DNA of 64,000 bases, taken from NCBI RefSeq assembly GCF_025144225.1, contig NZ_JALXXB010000005.1, positions 1 through 64,000 on the forward strand, read 5' to 3'. Made by a program: the position numbers and the translations under genes. Shown here piece by piece: positions 10,902 to 19,080 of this stretch (the stretch's first letter is position 1; each line of letters begins with the position of its first letter). Source of the DNA: Aestuariimicrobium sp. p3-SID1156 (GTDB taxonomy: Bacteria > Actinomycetota > Actinomycetes > Propionibacteriales > Propionibacteriaceae). The notes under the pieces were generated by a model. The model was not told the origin of the DNA and made no database searches. It saw nothing but the letters and a program-made list of their open reading frames with translations.

Positions 10902-10928
10902 TTGCTCGGCGTGGGTGGCGCTGGTGGC

Positions 10929-12449
10929 TCAGTCCTCGGTCGAGGCCTTGGCAGCCGGACGCCTGCGGCGACGTCGGCGGGGCTTCGTCGCGGAACCCTC
11001 GCCGGCCGCATCCCCCGCGTCAGCCTCCGGGGCGTCGGGCGTGGAGTCAGCGTGTGCGCCGGCAGCGGCATCCCCGGTGGTGGTCACCTCGCCGGTATGG
11101 AGCTTGCGGCGGGTGCGCTGGCGACGCGGGCGATCCTTCTTCTCGTCCCCATCGCGCCTTCCGCGACCGACGTCGGGGTCCTTCCGGGCAGGCTCGGCGA
11201 CGCGTCCTCGGGTGCCCTCGGGGATGTCGAGGTCGGTGTAGAGATGGGGGCTGGTGGAATAGGTCTCAACCGGGTCCTCGAAGCCGAGGTCCAGGGAGCG
11301 GTTGATCACCTTCCAGCGAGTGACGTCGGCCCAGTCGACCAGGGTGATGGCCACACCCTTGTTGCCGGCGCGACCAGTGCGCCCGATGCGGTGGACATAG
11401 GTCTTGTCGTCCTCTGGGCACTCATTGTTGATCACATGGCTCACGCCGGTGATGTCGATGCCGCGGGCGGCGACGTCAGTGGCCACCAGAACGGTGATGC
11501 GCCCCTCGCGGAACTTCTTGAGCGCCTTCTCGCGGGCGGTCTGGTTGAGGTCGCCGTGGATGGAGGCGGCAGCAAAGCCCCGATCCTCCAGATCGTCGGC
11601 CAGACGCTGTGCGGCCCGCTTCGTCCGGGTGAAGACCATCACCTTGTCGACATCGCGCGCCTGCAGGATGCGGGCCACGATCTCGGGTTTGTCCAGGTCG
11701 TGGGCCTGGTAGACGAATTGGGTGGTGTCCGGGACGGTCGCCTGGGCGTTGTGGCCCTCGGCGCGAATGTTCACCGGGCGGGTCAGGTGCGTGCGGGCCA
11801 GGGCGGCGATGGCTGAGGGCATCGTGGCCGAGAAGAGCAGGGTCTGGCGATTGGCCGGTGTGCGTCCCAGCAGCTTCTCCACATCGGGCAGGAAGCCCAG
11901 GTCGAGCATCTCGTCCGCCTCATCCAGCACGGCGATGCGGATATGGGCCAGGTCGAGGCTGCCGCGGTTGACCAGGTCGAGGACGCGGCCGGGCGTCCCC
12001 ACCACGACGTCCACACCCTTCTCGAGGGCGTCCAGTTGGGGCTCGTAGGCGACGCCACCGTAGACGGTGAGGACGCGGACATGGCGCACCGAACCGGCGA
12101 GGCTCAGGTCGCGGGAGACCTGCATGGCGAGTTCACGGGTGGGGCACAGGATGATCGCCTGGGGCTTGCCGGGGGCCTCGAAATCGTCGCCCTGCAGTTG
12201 CGGGGGAGAGACGCGCTGCAGCACGGAGACGCCGAATGCGAGGGTCTTGCCGGTGCCGGTGCGGGCCTGCCCGATCATGTCCACGCCGTCGATGGCCAGT
12301 GGAATGGCCATCTGCTGGATCGGGAAGGGGTGGGTGATGCCTGCCGAGGACAGCGCCTCGCTGATCTCGGGCAGCACGCCCAGGTCGGCGAAGGTGGGCT
12401 CAGCCAGATTGGCAGGCGCGGTGGTGGAATGGGAGGTGGTCAGAATCAT
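10929..12449 (-). CDS. DEAD-box RNA helicase
   Basis: The protein carries the ordered superfamily 2 motifs: FADLGVLPEI...PFPIQQMAIP (Q motif), ARTGTGKT (Walker A), PTRELAMQV (Ia), TPGRVLDL (Ib), LDEADEMLD (motif II), FSATMP (III), and in the second domain VMVFTRTKRAAQ, ATDVAARGIDI and HRIGRTGRAG. The C-terminal tail is basic and Arg-rich, ending in a run of arginines, and probably binds RNA. It is the type next to the ferritin-like gene in mycobacteria (Rv3211, RhlE). I start at the ATG at 12449 because upstream codons do not look coding; the nearby GAAGG sits too close to be a good ribosome site. Confidence 0.94.
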   Translation of the reverse strand: MILTTSHSTTAPANLAEPTFADLGVLPEISEALSSAGITHPFPIQQMAIPLAIDGVDMIGQARTGTGKTLAFGVSVLQRVSPPQLQGDDFEAPGKPQAIILCPTRELAMQVSRDLSLAGSVRHVRVLTVYGGVAYEPQLDALEKGVDVVVGTPGRVLDLVNRGSLDLAHIRIAVLDEADEMLDLGFLPDVEKLLGRTPANRQTLLFSATMPSAIAALARTHLTRPVNIRAEGHNAQATVPDTTQFVYQAHDLDKPEIVARILQARDVDKVMVFTRTKRAAQRLADDLEDRGFAAASIHGDLNQTAREKALKKFREGRITVLVATDVAARGIDITGVSHVINNECPEDDKTYVHRIGRTGRAGNKGVAITLVDWADVTRWKVINRSLDLGFEDPVETYSTSPHLYTDLDIPEGTRGRVAEPARKDPDVGRGRRDGDEKKDRPRRQRTRRKLHTGEVTTTGDAAAGAHADSTPDAPEADAGDAAGEGSATKPRRRRRRRPAAKASTED

Positions 12450-12570
12450 GCCTTCGGTCGTCCGAGGCCTGACCCTGTTTGCGGTCGCCTCGGTAATGTT
12501 CGAGCTCGCTGCGCAATGGAACGGCGCGCGTGCTGGGGCCAGTGTATCGCGTTGGAGCGGGAGCACCGGA

Positions 12571-12576
12571 TAGCCT
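12571..12576 (+). promoter_or_regulatory. -10 box of a leaderless promoter for the ferritin-like gene
   Basis: TAGCCT ends 6 bases before the GTG at 12583, predicting a transcript that begins at the start codon. Confidence 0.5.
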
Positions 12577-12582
12577 GCATCC

Positions 12583-13230
12583 GTGACTGGCGCAACTGTT
12601 GAGGACCGTGCAATTGCCGGGCTGCTCGCCGCAGCCTGGTTGGCCTGCTATGAATCGATCTCCGACATGGCGCGACTTGCCCCCACCGCGCGCCTCGGGC
12701 TGGACGTCGCCCGGTGGAGCCTCGTGCTGATCCCCTGGGTCGACGCCGTGGACGCCGATGTCGATGCCGAGGAACTGGAGGCCCGGGTCCTGCCCATCCA
12801 GCGCGCGTTCACCGAGTTCAGCCTGCACGTCGCCCCGAGAACGTGGGGTGAAGCGGTGTTGAAGACCTGGCTGATGGTGGGGGCCGGGGAGGACCTCATG
12901 CGTCTCACCGGCGAGCACTGGCCGGCCGGCGCGAAGGAGCTCGCCGGGCAGGCGGTCTCGCGTCCCCTCGCCGAACCGCTGCGCGAGGTCCTCTTCGACC
13001 TTGCCGGAGACCAGCAGGAGCAGTGGCGGCTGGGGCTGTTCGGCCGTCGGGTGATCGCGGAGGCGACCGCCCAGTGCCAACGTATCGCCGCACGCCAGCC
13101 CGAACTGGCAGGTGCCCTCCTCGATGTCGAGGAGGGCAGCCTTGACGAGTTGTCGGGAACCACTCAGCTCATCGCTGACCTGGTGGAGGGCGCCGCCCAG
13201 CGCATGCTGGAGCTGGGCCTACAGCCCTGA
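12583..13230 (+). CDS. ferritin-like fold protein (Rv3210c type)
   Basis: This 215-aa, almost entirely helical protein starts GTG with a TAGCCT -10 six bases upstream, so it is probably leaderless. It contains AIAGLLAAAWLACYESISDMARLAPTARL and a later helix QEQWRLGLFGRRVIAEATAQC. It is transcribed divergently from the DEAD-box helicase, the same neighbour as the mycobacterial Rv3210c family, which is annotated as a ferritin-like fold. The Glu and His residues expected for a di-iron centre are not all obvious (an E appears in ACYES), so iron binding is unproven. Function is unknown. Confidence 0.65.
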   Translation: MTGATVEDRAIAGLLAAAWLACYESISDMARLAPTARLGLDVARWSLVLIPWVDAVDADVDAEELEARVLPIQRAFTEFSLHVAPRTWGEAVLKTWLMVGAGEDLMRLTGEHWPAGAKELAGQAVSRPLAEPLREVLFDLAGDQQEQWRLGLFGRRVIAEATAQCQRIAARQPELAGALLDVEEGSLDELSGTTQLIADLVEGAAQRMLELGLQP

Positions 13231-13253
13231 GGCGCCAGGCGAGGAGTAGGGGC

Positions 13254-13478
13254 TCAGAGGACGCCGAAGCCCACTCGGCGCTGGTTCTCTGCACCGAGCT
13301 CCACGTAGCCGATCTGGTTGCCCGGGACGATCACCCGACGACCCTTGTCATCAGCCAGGTCAAGGGCCCCACCCTCGGCGATGGCTGCGTTGACGAGGCC
13401 GAGGACCTCCTCCGCGGTCTGGTTCGATTCGAGGGTGACCTCGCGGGCCACGTTCTGGATGCCGATCTTGATGTCCAC
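13254..13478 (-). CDS. DUF3107 (TB9.4-like) small protein
   Basis: This 74-aa protein begins MDIKIGIQNVAREVTLESNQ and ends GYVELGAENQRRVGFGVL, the characteristic ends of DUF3107. The ATP-binding-like annotation in the family is not backed by any motif that I can see. The fold should be a small alpha/beta domain. It is convergent with the ferritin-like gene and upstream of nothing on its own strand, so it is probably transcribed alone. In mycobacteria the equivalent gene (Rv3208A) is likewise near this cluster. Confidence 0.85.
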   Translation of the reverse strand: MDIKIGIQNVAREVTLESNQTAEEVLGLVNAAIAEGGALDLADDKGRRVIVPGNQIGYVELGAENQRRVGFGVL

Positions 13479-13507
13479 GCCACAACGCTAGCGCGTAGCG
13501 CAAAAAA

Positions 13508-14419
13508 TCAACGCGGATGGTGACGGGTCTCCGGTTCCAGACGGGCCAGGCAGACGGAGATGTTGTCGCGCCCGCCCTGGCCATTGGCCCAGGCGAGCAG
13601 CTCGGAGGCCAGAGCGTCCGCACTCTGGCGCCCCTGGGCGCCCAGCTGGTGCCACAGCTGACCGACCAGGGTGGCCATGGACGTGGCCTCCGAGCAGTAG
13701 TTCCACAAGCCATCGCTGCAGACGATGAGCCAGCCCGGGTTCTGCAGGGTCACAGCCACGGTGCGGGGCTCGAGGTCGACCGCTTCGGGCCCCAGCCACT
13801 TGGTGATGGCGTGGGCGTGGATGCTGGTCTCGGCCTCCTCCCGCGACATGCCAAGGTCCATCTGGGCCTGGGCCACCGAGTCGTCGATGCTGAGCTGGGT
13901 GCCGGGTGCATTGTCGGGCAGCCAGTAGGCGCGGGTGTCGCCGATGTTGGCGATCGAGACACGGGAGTCGTCGATCACGGCCGCCACCAGGGTGCACGAT
14001 CCGACGGCCCGGCCGTCACGCCCATCCTCCAGGACGGCTCGGTTGGCGGTCTCGAAGACCTGGTCGAAGACCTCGTGGGCGTGTTGCTGGTCGAAGCTGC
14101 CCTGTGCGAGTCGGGATGCCAACAGGTCGCGCACGGTGTTGGCTGCTGTCTGGGAGGCGCGTTCGGCGTGGGGCGAGGAGGAGACGCCGTCGCTGACCAC
14201 CATCACCGCACGCTGGCTCCGGCTGGGATCGGCCCACAGGGCAATCGAGTCCTGGTTGAGGTGGTGTCGACGTCCGATGTCGGTGCCGCCGGCCACCCAG
14301 AGTGATGCCTGCATGACGTAGTCACGGCGTACTTGATCGGCGTGCAGGGGCTCCTGGATCGCGTTGAGGTTGCGCGTCTCGTCCTCGTCGTGGGGCGAAG
14401 CCTGCATGTCGTGGTTCAT
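13508..14419 (-). CDS. PP2C-family protein serine/threonine phosphatase
   Basis: The PP2C (PPM) motifs appear in order: GGTDIGRRHHLNQDS (motif 1), VVSDGVSSS (motif 2, metal-binding Asp), GSCTLVAAVI, ANIGDTRAYWL, ITKWLG, CSDGLWNY (metal-binding Asp) and GGRDNISV. The usual DGMGGH is replaced by DGVSSSPHAE, but the key Asp is kept. The enzyme is soluble, with a 40-residue hydrophilic N-terminal extension. AAGGA lies about 5 bases before the ATG. It could reverse phosphorylation by Ser/Thr protein kinases, none of which are in the window. Confidence 0.9.
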   Translation of the reverse strand: MNHDMQASPHDEDETRNLNAIQEPLHADQVRRDYVMQASLWVAGGTDIGRRHHLNQDSIALWADPSRSQRAVMVVSDGVSSSPHAERASQTAANTVRDLLASRLAQGSFDQQHAHEVFDQVFETANRAVLEDGRDGRAVGSCTLVAAVIDDSRVSIANIGDTRAYWLPDNAPGTQLSIDDSVAQAQMDLGMSREEAETSIHAHAITKWLGPEAVDLEPRTVAVTLQNPGWLIVCSDGLWNYCSEATSMATLVGQLWHQLGAQGRQSADALASELLAWANGQGGRDNISVCLARLEPETRHHPR

Positions 14420-14472
14420 CAGCGTCCTTCATCACTGCGCCGCGGGCGGGCGCACGGGCTGTCCCAAGTCCA

Positions 14473-15432
14473 TCATGCCGTAGGGCCGCTGGCCCACCGG
14501 GGCAATGGGGAGGCGAGTTCATCACCCACCAGCGGTGCCCAGAGGTCGCCGAGCTCGGCCACCCTGCCCGGGACCTGGTCGATGGTGAACACGAGGGTGT
14601 CGTCGGGCCCCACGGCGGCGATCTCGTCCCACGTGACCGGCGTCGAGACGCGAGGCTGTTCGCGTCCCCGGCAGGAGTAGACGGTGATGGTGTTGCGGTC
14701 GCCGCGATTCTGCAGGGCATCGAAGTAGATCAGGTTGGTGCGGGCCTGCTTGGCCATCGTGGTGGTGAAGACGTCCTTGTGGCGCCGCTCGAGCAGCTTG
14801 CCCAGGGCCTGCATCTCGTGCACGACCGTGCGCCAGGGTGTCGGCTCGATGGAGGCCACCAGCTGGATGCCCTTGGACCCGCTCGTCTTCACGAAGGGGA
14901 CCAGGCCCTGACCGGCCAGTTCGGTCGCGGTGATCATCGCGGCCTGGCAGATCTGGTGCATGGTGACCCCTGGGCCCGGGTCCAGGTCCACGACCACGGT
15001 GCTCGCCCTGACAGCATCCTCGCCCTCGAGGTGGATGGGCTCACGCCGGGCCTGGGGGGCGTCGGTCGAGCGCCACTGCGGGGTGTGGACCTCAATGGCG
15101 GCAAGGTTGGCCAACCAGACCAGGGTGGCGGCATCCTCGGCGGCCACGTAGTCAATCACCGAGTCCTGGGCGAGCACCGGGATGGTGCGCACCCACTCGG
15201 GCGTGCCACGCGGTGCATTCTTCTCGTAGAAGGAGTCGTCCTCGGTGCCGTGCGGGAAACGTAGCCGGGTGATGCAGCGGTCCTTGAGGTGAGGCAGCCA
15301 GGTCTTTGCCATGGCCAGGTGGTAGCTGATCAGTTCGGCCTTGGTGGTGCCATCAGGAAAGAGCACCTTGTCCAGATTGGTCAGCTGCAGCACATGCCCA
15401 TCGACCTCGGTGACGACGGGGGCCTCGCTCAT
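14473..15432 (-). CDS. stand-alone LigD-type NHEJ polymerase/primase domain
   Basis: This 319-aa archaeo-eukaryotic primase-superfamily protein corresponds to the polymerase domain of LigD. It has the metal-binding DLDPGPG motif and the KTSGSKGIQL motif, plus LTNLDKVLFPDG near the N-terminus and TPVTWDEI near the C-terminus. No ATP-ligase or phosphoesterase domain is attached. It should add nucleotides at Ku-bound DNA ends. The Ku gene is 7 kb upstream in the window. TACAGT on the minus strand (15440-15445) ends seven bases before the ATG, implying a leaderless mRNA. Confidence 0.92.
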   Translation of the reverse strand: MSEAPVVTEVDGHVLQLTNLDKVLFPDGTTKAELISYHLAMAKTWLPHLKDRCITRLRFPHGTEDDSFYEKNAPRGTPEWVRTIPVLAQDSVIDYVAAEDAATLVWLANLAAIEVHTPQWRSTDAPQARREPIHLEGEDAVRASTVVVDLDPGPGVTMHQICQAAMITATELAGQGLVPFVKTSGSKGIQLVASIEPTPWRTVVHEMQALGKLLERRHKDVFTTTMAKQARTNLIYFDALQNRGDRNTITVYSCRGREQPRVSTPVTWDEIAAVGPDDTLVFTIDQVPGRVAELGDLWAPLVGDELASPLPRWASGPTA

Positions 15433-15439
15433 GGCGATG

Positions 15440-15445
15440 ACTGTA
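15440..15445 (-). promoter_or_regulatory. -10 box of a leaderless promoter for the LigD-type polymerase gene
   Basis: On the minus strand TACAGT ends seven bases before the ATG at 15432. This fits the TANNNT consensus and a transcript starting at the start codon. Confidence 0.5.
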
Positions 15446-15493
15446 GTGCCAGCCCGGGGTCTGGTGAAGCGATGTCAGGGGTGGAGACGCACT

Positions 15494-15522
15494 GAGGGGG
15501 AGCTGCCGGGCAGCTCCCCCTC
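15494..15522 (-). terminator. terminator after the cold-shock gene
   Basis: A perfect 13-bp stem (GAGGGGGAGCTGC with GCAGCTCCCCCTC) has a 3-base loop and lies 22 bases after the cold-shock stop. It separates that gene from the polymerase gene downstream on the same strand. No T-tract follows, as is common in actinobacteria. Confidence 0.75.
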
Positions 15523-15543
15523 GAGAATCACGAGCGGACGTGA

Positions 15544-15750
15544 TCAGAGCGGACGAACCTTCTCCGCCTGCTGGCCCTTGGGGCCCTGGGCGATGTCAAA
15601 CTCGACCTTCTGGCCCTCCTCCAGAGAGCGGAAGCCGCTTGTCTCGATCGCGCTGTAGTGGACGAAGACATCGTCGTGTCCGCCCCCGTCGACGGCGATG
15701 AAGCCGTACCCCTTCTCGGCGTTGAACCACTTGACGGTTCCCTGTGCCAT
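15544..15750 (-). CDS. cold-shock domain protein
   Basis: This 68-aa single cold-shock domain carries RNP1-like KGYGFI and RNP2-like VFVHYSAI, starting [15 protein letters not shown] strong ribosome site (AGGAGAAG) precedes the ATG at 15750. It binds single-stranded nucleic acid and acts as an RNA chaperone. The 160-bp upstream region, shared with divergent adnA, could hold a regulated 5' leader, but I see no clear promoter in it. Confidence 0.96.
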   Translation of the reverse strand: MAQGTVKWFNAEKGYGFIAVDGGGHDDVFVHYSAIETSGFRSLEEGQKVEFDIAQGPKGQQAEKVRPL

Positions 15751-15910
15751 GGAACTTCTCCTTGTTGCAAATCTGGCGGGAACGCACCTCACGAACCCCC
15801 GTCGGGTGTGACCTTGCGTCCCTCCGCGTCAGCGGACTTGCCCGAGCTGTTTCCACTCTCGCACGTTTCGGGGTCAGCCATGTGCACTTCTGTCAGAGGT
15901 CGATGGTTGA

Positions 15911-18900
15911 GTGGTGGACGTGACCGATCTGCAGCCCTCCGCAGCCCCCCTCGGCCCCCGGCAGCGCCTCGTCCTGGCCCGCTCCAGCGACCACGCTGCC
16001 GGGCCGCTGCTGGTCGTCGGCGGCCCCGGGACCGGCAAGACAGCGACCCTGGTCGAGGTGGTGGCCCAGCTTGTGGGGTCGGGTCGGCAACTCTCGGAGG
16101 TGCTGGTCCTGGCCCCGACCAGGCCGTTGGCCCAGAAGTTGCGCAACAGGGTGATGCAGCGGATCGGCGGGGCGCAGGTCGCACCGCGAGTGATGACTGC
16201 GCATGCTTTCGCCCATGCCGTGGTGCGGGGGAACCAGGGCGCCGACGACCGGGAGTGGTCTTTGCTGACAGCCCCCGAGCAGGAGTTTCGCCTCCGCGAG
16301 ATGCTCGCCGGGCACGACACCTCCGGATGGCCCGTCGATGTGCGCAATGCCGCCACCACGCGCAGCTTTGCCGGCGAGGTGCGCGCCGCGACCGCGCGGG
16401 TGCGACAGCTGGGTCTTGACCCCACTGACATCCAGGTGCTGGCCGACGCCTCCGGACGCCAGGAGTGGCGTGTCCTGGGCGAGTTCATGGCGGAATACCT
16501 GGACGTCGTGGACGCGACCGCCTCCATGGACTACGCCGAGCTGGTGCATCGCGCGCGGCTGGTCATGACCGAGCCGGAGGCTGCCGCCCGGGTGGTGGCA
16601 GGCACCCCGTTCGTACTGGTTGATGATTTCACCGAGCTGGACCTGAGCCAGGTGCAGCTGTTGGCCGACCTCGTGACGGCGGGTGCCCGGATCATCGCCT
16701 TCGCCGACCCCACCACGTCGGTCTTCGGCTTCCGCGGCGCCGCCGCGCTCCCGCTGCGGCAGTTCGAAGCTGTCTTCTCGGGCGCGGGGGCGCTGGCCGA
16801 GCGGATCAGTCTGGTCCAGGACCACCAGCGGGCGTCCGCGATCACCACTGCCTGCGCGAAGGTGGCGGCCAGGCTGCCCCGCAATGACGAGGTGCCGCTG
16901 CCGCAACCGGCGCAGGGTGCGGAGGAGGGGAGCGTCGAGGTGATGGTGCTCGATTCCCCAGGTGCCGAAATCGACCAGGTCGTGGAAGTCCTGCGCCTGG
17001 CGCATCTGCGGGACGGCGTTGCGTGGCAGGACATGGCGGTCATCACCCGTTCCCATCGAGGGGGCCTGCTCGCCCTGGCGAGGGCGTTGACCTCGGCCGG
17101 GGTGCCGGTACAGATGGCGGGCAACGACGTGGCCCTGCGCGAGGCTGCCGCCGTGCGTCCCCTGCTGTTGGCCCTGCAGGTGGTGCTCGCGTTGGACGGT
17201 GGCGGCCAGGCGTCGCCAGACGATGCGCTGGCCCTGTTGCGCTCCCCACTGGGCGGTTTGGACAGCCTGGAGACCAGGCGGCTGGGTCGCCAGCTGAGAC
17301 TGCTGCACCCCGGCGAGGCGGCCAGCTCCGCCGAATGGTTCGCCCGAATGCTCGCCGACCCCTCCCTGGCTGCAACGGTGGAGGGGGGACCTGCACGCCG
17401 CGCCACCGAACTCTCCCAGCGGCTGTCGCAAGCGGTCAGGGAGATGGCGGGTGGGGCCGATGCCTCCCGAGTGCTCTGGGGCCTGTGGAGCGGTTCGGCG
17501 TGGGCGACGCGCCTGCAGCAGGAGGCGCTGGGGGGTGGTGAACCCGCGGCAGCCGCCAACCGTGACATCGACGCCGTACGAGCGCTCTTCGACCTGGCAG
17601 GGCGAGACACCGGCATCACCGGCGCGCGTGCGATCCGCATGGTGCTGGAGGAGATCGAAGGGCACGAGATCCCCTCCGACACAGCCCGCGAGGCCGACAT
17701 CAGCAATCGGGGGGTGCAGCTGCTCACCGCCCACCGAGCAAAGGGACTGCGCTGGCCCCTGGTGGTGGTCACCCAGGTGCAGGAAGGCACCTGGCCGGCC
17801 ACGCGGCGTCGCGGCAGCATCCTCGAGATCGACCGGTTGACCCGGCACGGGCTGGCCGAACCAGAACCCTTCTCCCACCTGATCGACGCTGAACGGCGCT
17901 CCTTCCTGCTGGCCTGCAGCCGCGCCACCAGACGACTGGTGGTGACCGCCGCGCAGGGGCACGAGGGGGAGGGGGACCAGCGCTCCCGGTTCCTGGCGGA
18001 GTTGGGCGTGGAGCCCGAGGTGCGCCATGGCCGACCCACCGCCCCTGTGACCCTGCCCATGATGGTGGCCCAGTTGCGCCTCACCGCCACGGACCCGCTT
18101 GCCTCACCTGCGCTGCGCCGTGCGGCAGCGACGCGACTGGCGCGGATGGCCGCAATGGAGGACAGCCGTGGGCGTCCCCTTGCTCGGGGAGCCGACCCCG
18201 CCGGCTGGTGGGCGATGGACGACTTCACCAGGGCCCCGGGGCCCGTCGTCGAACCCGACGCCCCGGTGGAACTGCACGGCTCGGAACTGGCTGGCCTCAT
18301 CGAGTGCCCGCGCCGCTGGTTCCTGGCCCGAAAGGCCCGCGGGGAGGCTGGGCGCTCGACTGCCTCCAGCGTGGGTTCTGTGATCCACACGCTGGTGGAG
18401 CATGCCGCCACCGAGGACCTTGACGCGGAGGCGCTGCACGGTCACCTGGACCAGATCTGGGACCTCCTGCGCTTCGATGCCAGCTGGATGTCGGCCTCGG
18501 AGAAGGTGCAGGCGGAGCTGGCCCTCGAACGCTATCTGGTCTGGGCGGACCAGAATGGACGCACCCTGCTGGGTACCGAGGTGCCCTTCACCGTGGAACT
18601 CGTCATTGATGACGAACACATCCGTCTGCGCGGGTCGGTGGACCGGTTGGAGCAGGACAGCCAGGGGCGGTTGCACGTGGTCGACTTCAAGACTGGACGC
18701 AGCCGTCCCACCAAGGCCAAGGCCGCCGCGGACCCCCAGCTGGGGCTGTACCAAGTGGCCATTCTCTGCGGGGGATTCGACGAGGTTGCCCCCGGCGTGC
18801 GAGAAGTGGGAGGCGCGGAGTTGCTGTACCTGCGGGAGGCGAAGGCGGAGTTCCCGGACCGCTTCACACAACCCTCGCTGAGCACCACCATGACGCTGCC

Positions 18901-19069
18901 TGACCAGGAGTTGCGCGTCGGACCGACCTGGATGCATGACGTGCTCGCCGACGCCGCGCACATCGTGCGTGCCGAACGCTTCCATGCGCAGTCGAACCCG
19001 GGCTGTGATTTCTGCGCCTTCCGTAGCGGGTGCCCCGTGCAGGCCGCCGAACCCACCACCGGACGCTGA
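15911..19069 (+). CDS. adnA: AdnA subunit of the AdnAB helicase-nuclease
   Basis: AdnA and AdnB form the actinobacterial end-resection machine. The N-terminal UvrD-like motor has Walker A GGPGTGKT at residues 37-44. A late motif reads LLTAHRAKGLRWPLVVV. The C-terminal RecB-type nuclease has D911 (GSVDRL) and D925/K927 (VVDFKTG), and an AddB-type iron-sulfur clamp from C799 (ECPRRWF) and C1032, C1035 and C1041 (CDFC then C). Motif II reads VDDFTELD rather than the usual DEYQD, consistent with a weaker motor than AdnB. Length is 1052 aa, normal for AdnA. It starts with GTG; GTG codons at 15914 and 15920 are alternatives. adnB follows after 11 bases. Confidence 0.93.
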   Translation: MVDVTDLQPSAAPLGPRQRLVLARSSDHAAGPLLVVGGPGTGKTATLVEVVAQLVGSGRQLSEVLVLAPTRPLAQKLRNRVMQRIGGAQVAPRVMTAHAFAHAVVRGNQGADDREWSLLTAPEQEFRLREMLAGHDTSGWPVDVRNAATTRSFAGEVRAATARVRQLGLDPTDIQVLADASGRQEWRVLGEFMAEYLDVVDATASMDYAELVHRARLVMTEPEAAARVVAGTPFVLVDDFTELDLSQVQLLADLVTAGARIIAFADPTTSVFGFRGAAALPLRQFEAVFSGAGALAERISLVQDHQRASAITTACAKVAARLPRNDEVPLPQPAQGAEEGSVEVMVLDSPGAEIDQVVEVLRLAHLRDGVAWQDMAVITRSHRGGLLALARALTSAGVPVQMAGNDVALREAAAVRPLLLALQVVLALDGGGQASPDDALALLRSPLGGLDSLETRRLGRQLRLLHPGEAASSAEWFARMLADPSLAATVEGGPARRATELSQRLSQAVREMAGGADASRVLWGLWSGSAWATRLQQEALGGGEPAAAANRDIDAVRALFDLAGRDTGITGARAIRMVLEEIEGHEIPSDTAREADISNRGVQLLTAHRAKGLRWPLVVVTQVQEGTWPATRRRGSILEIDRLTRHGLAEPEPFSHLIDAERRSFLLACSRATRRLVVTAAQGHEGEGDQRSRFLAELGVEPEVRHGRPTAPVTLPMMVAQLRLTATDPLASPALRRAAATRLARMAAMEDSRGRPLARGADPAGWWAMDDFTRAPGPVVEPDAPVELHGSELAGLIECPRRWFLARKARGEAGRSTASSVGSVIHTLVEHAATEDLDAEALHGHLDQIWDLLRFDASWMSASEKVQAELALERYLVWADQNGRTLLGTEVPFTVELVIDDEHIRLRGSVDRLEQDSQGRLHVVDFKTGRSRPTKAKAAADPQLGLYQVAILCGGFDEVAPGVREVGGAELLYLREAKAEFPDRFTQPSLSTTMTLPDQELRVGPTWMHDVLADAAHIVRAERFHAQSNPGCDFCAFRSGCPVQAAEPTTGR

Positions 19070-19080
19070 GAGGACCTGCA

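Noticed and set aside
15893..18028. A 711-codon open frame antisense to adnA, and similar long antisense frames over secA, adnB and 31743-34559
   Set aside because: High GC makes stop codons rare in the opposite frames. The translated sequences are rich in His, Gly, Arg and Leu without any family pattern, whereas the sense frames contain full motif sets.
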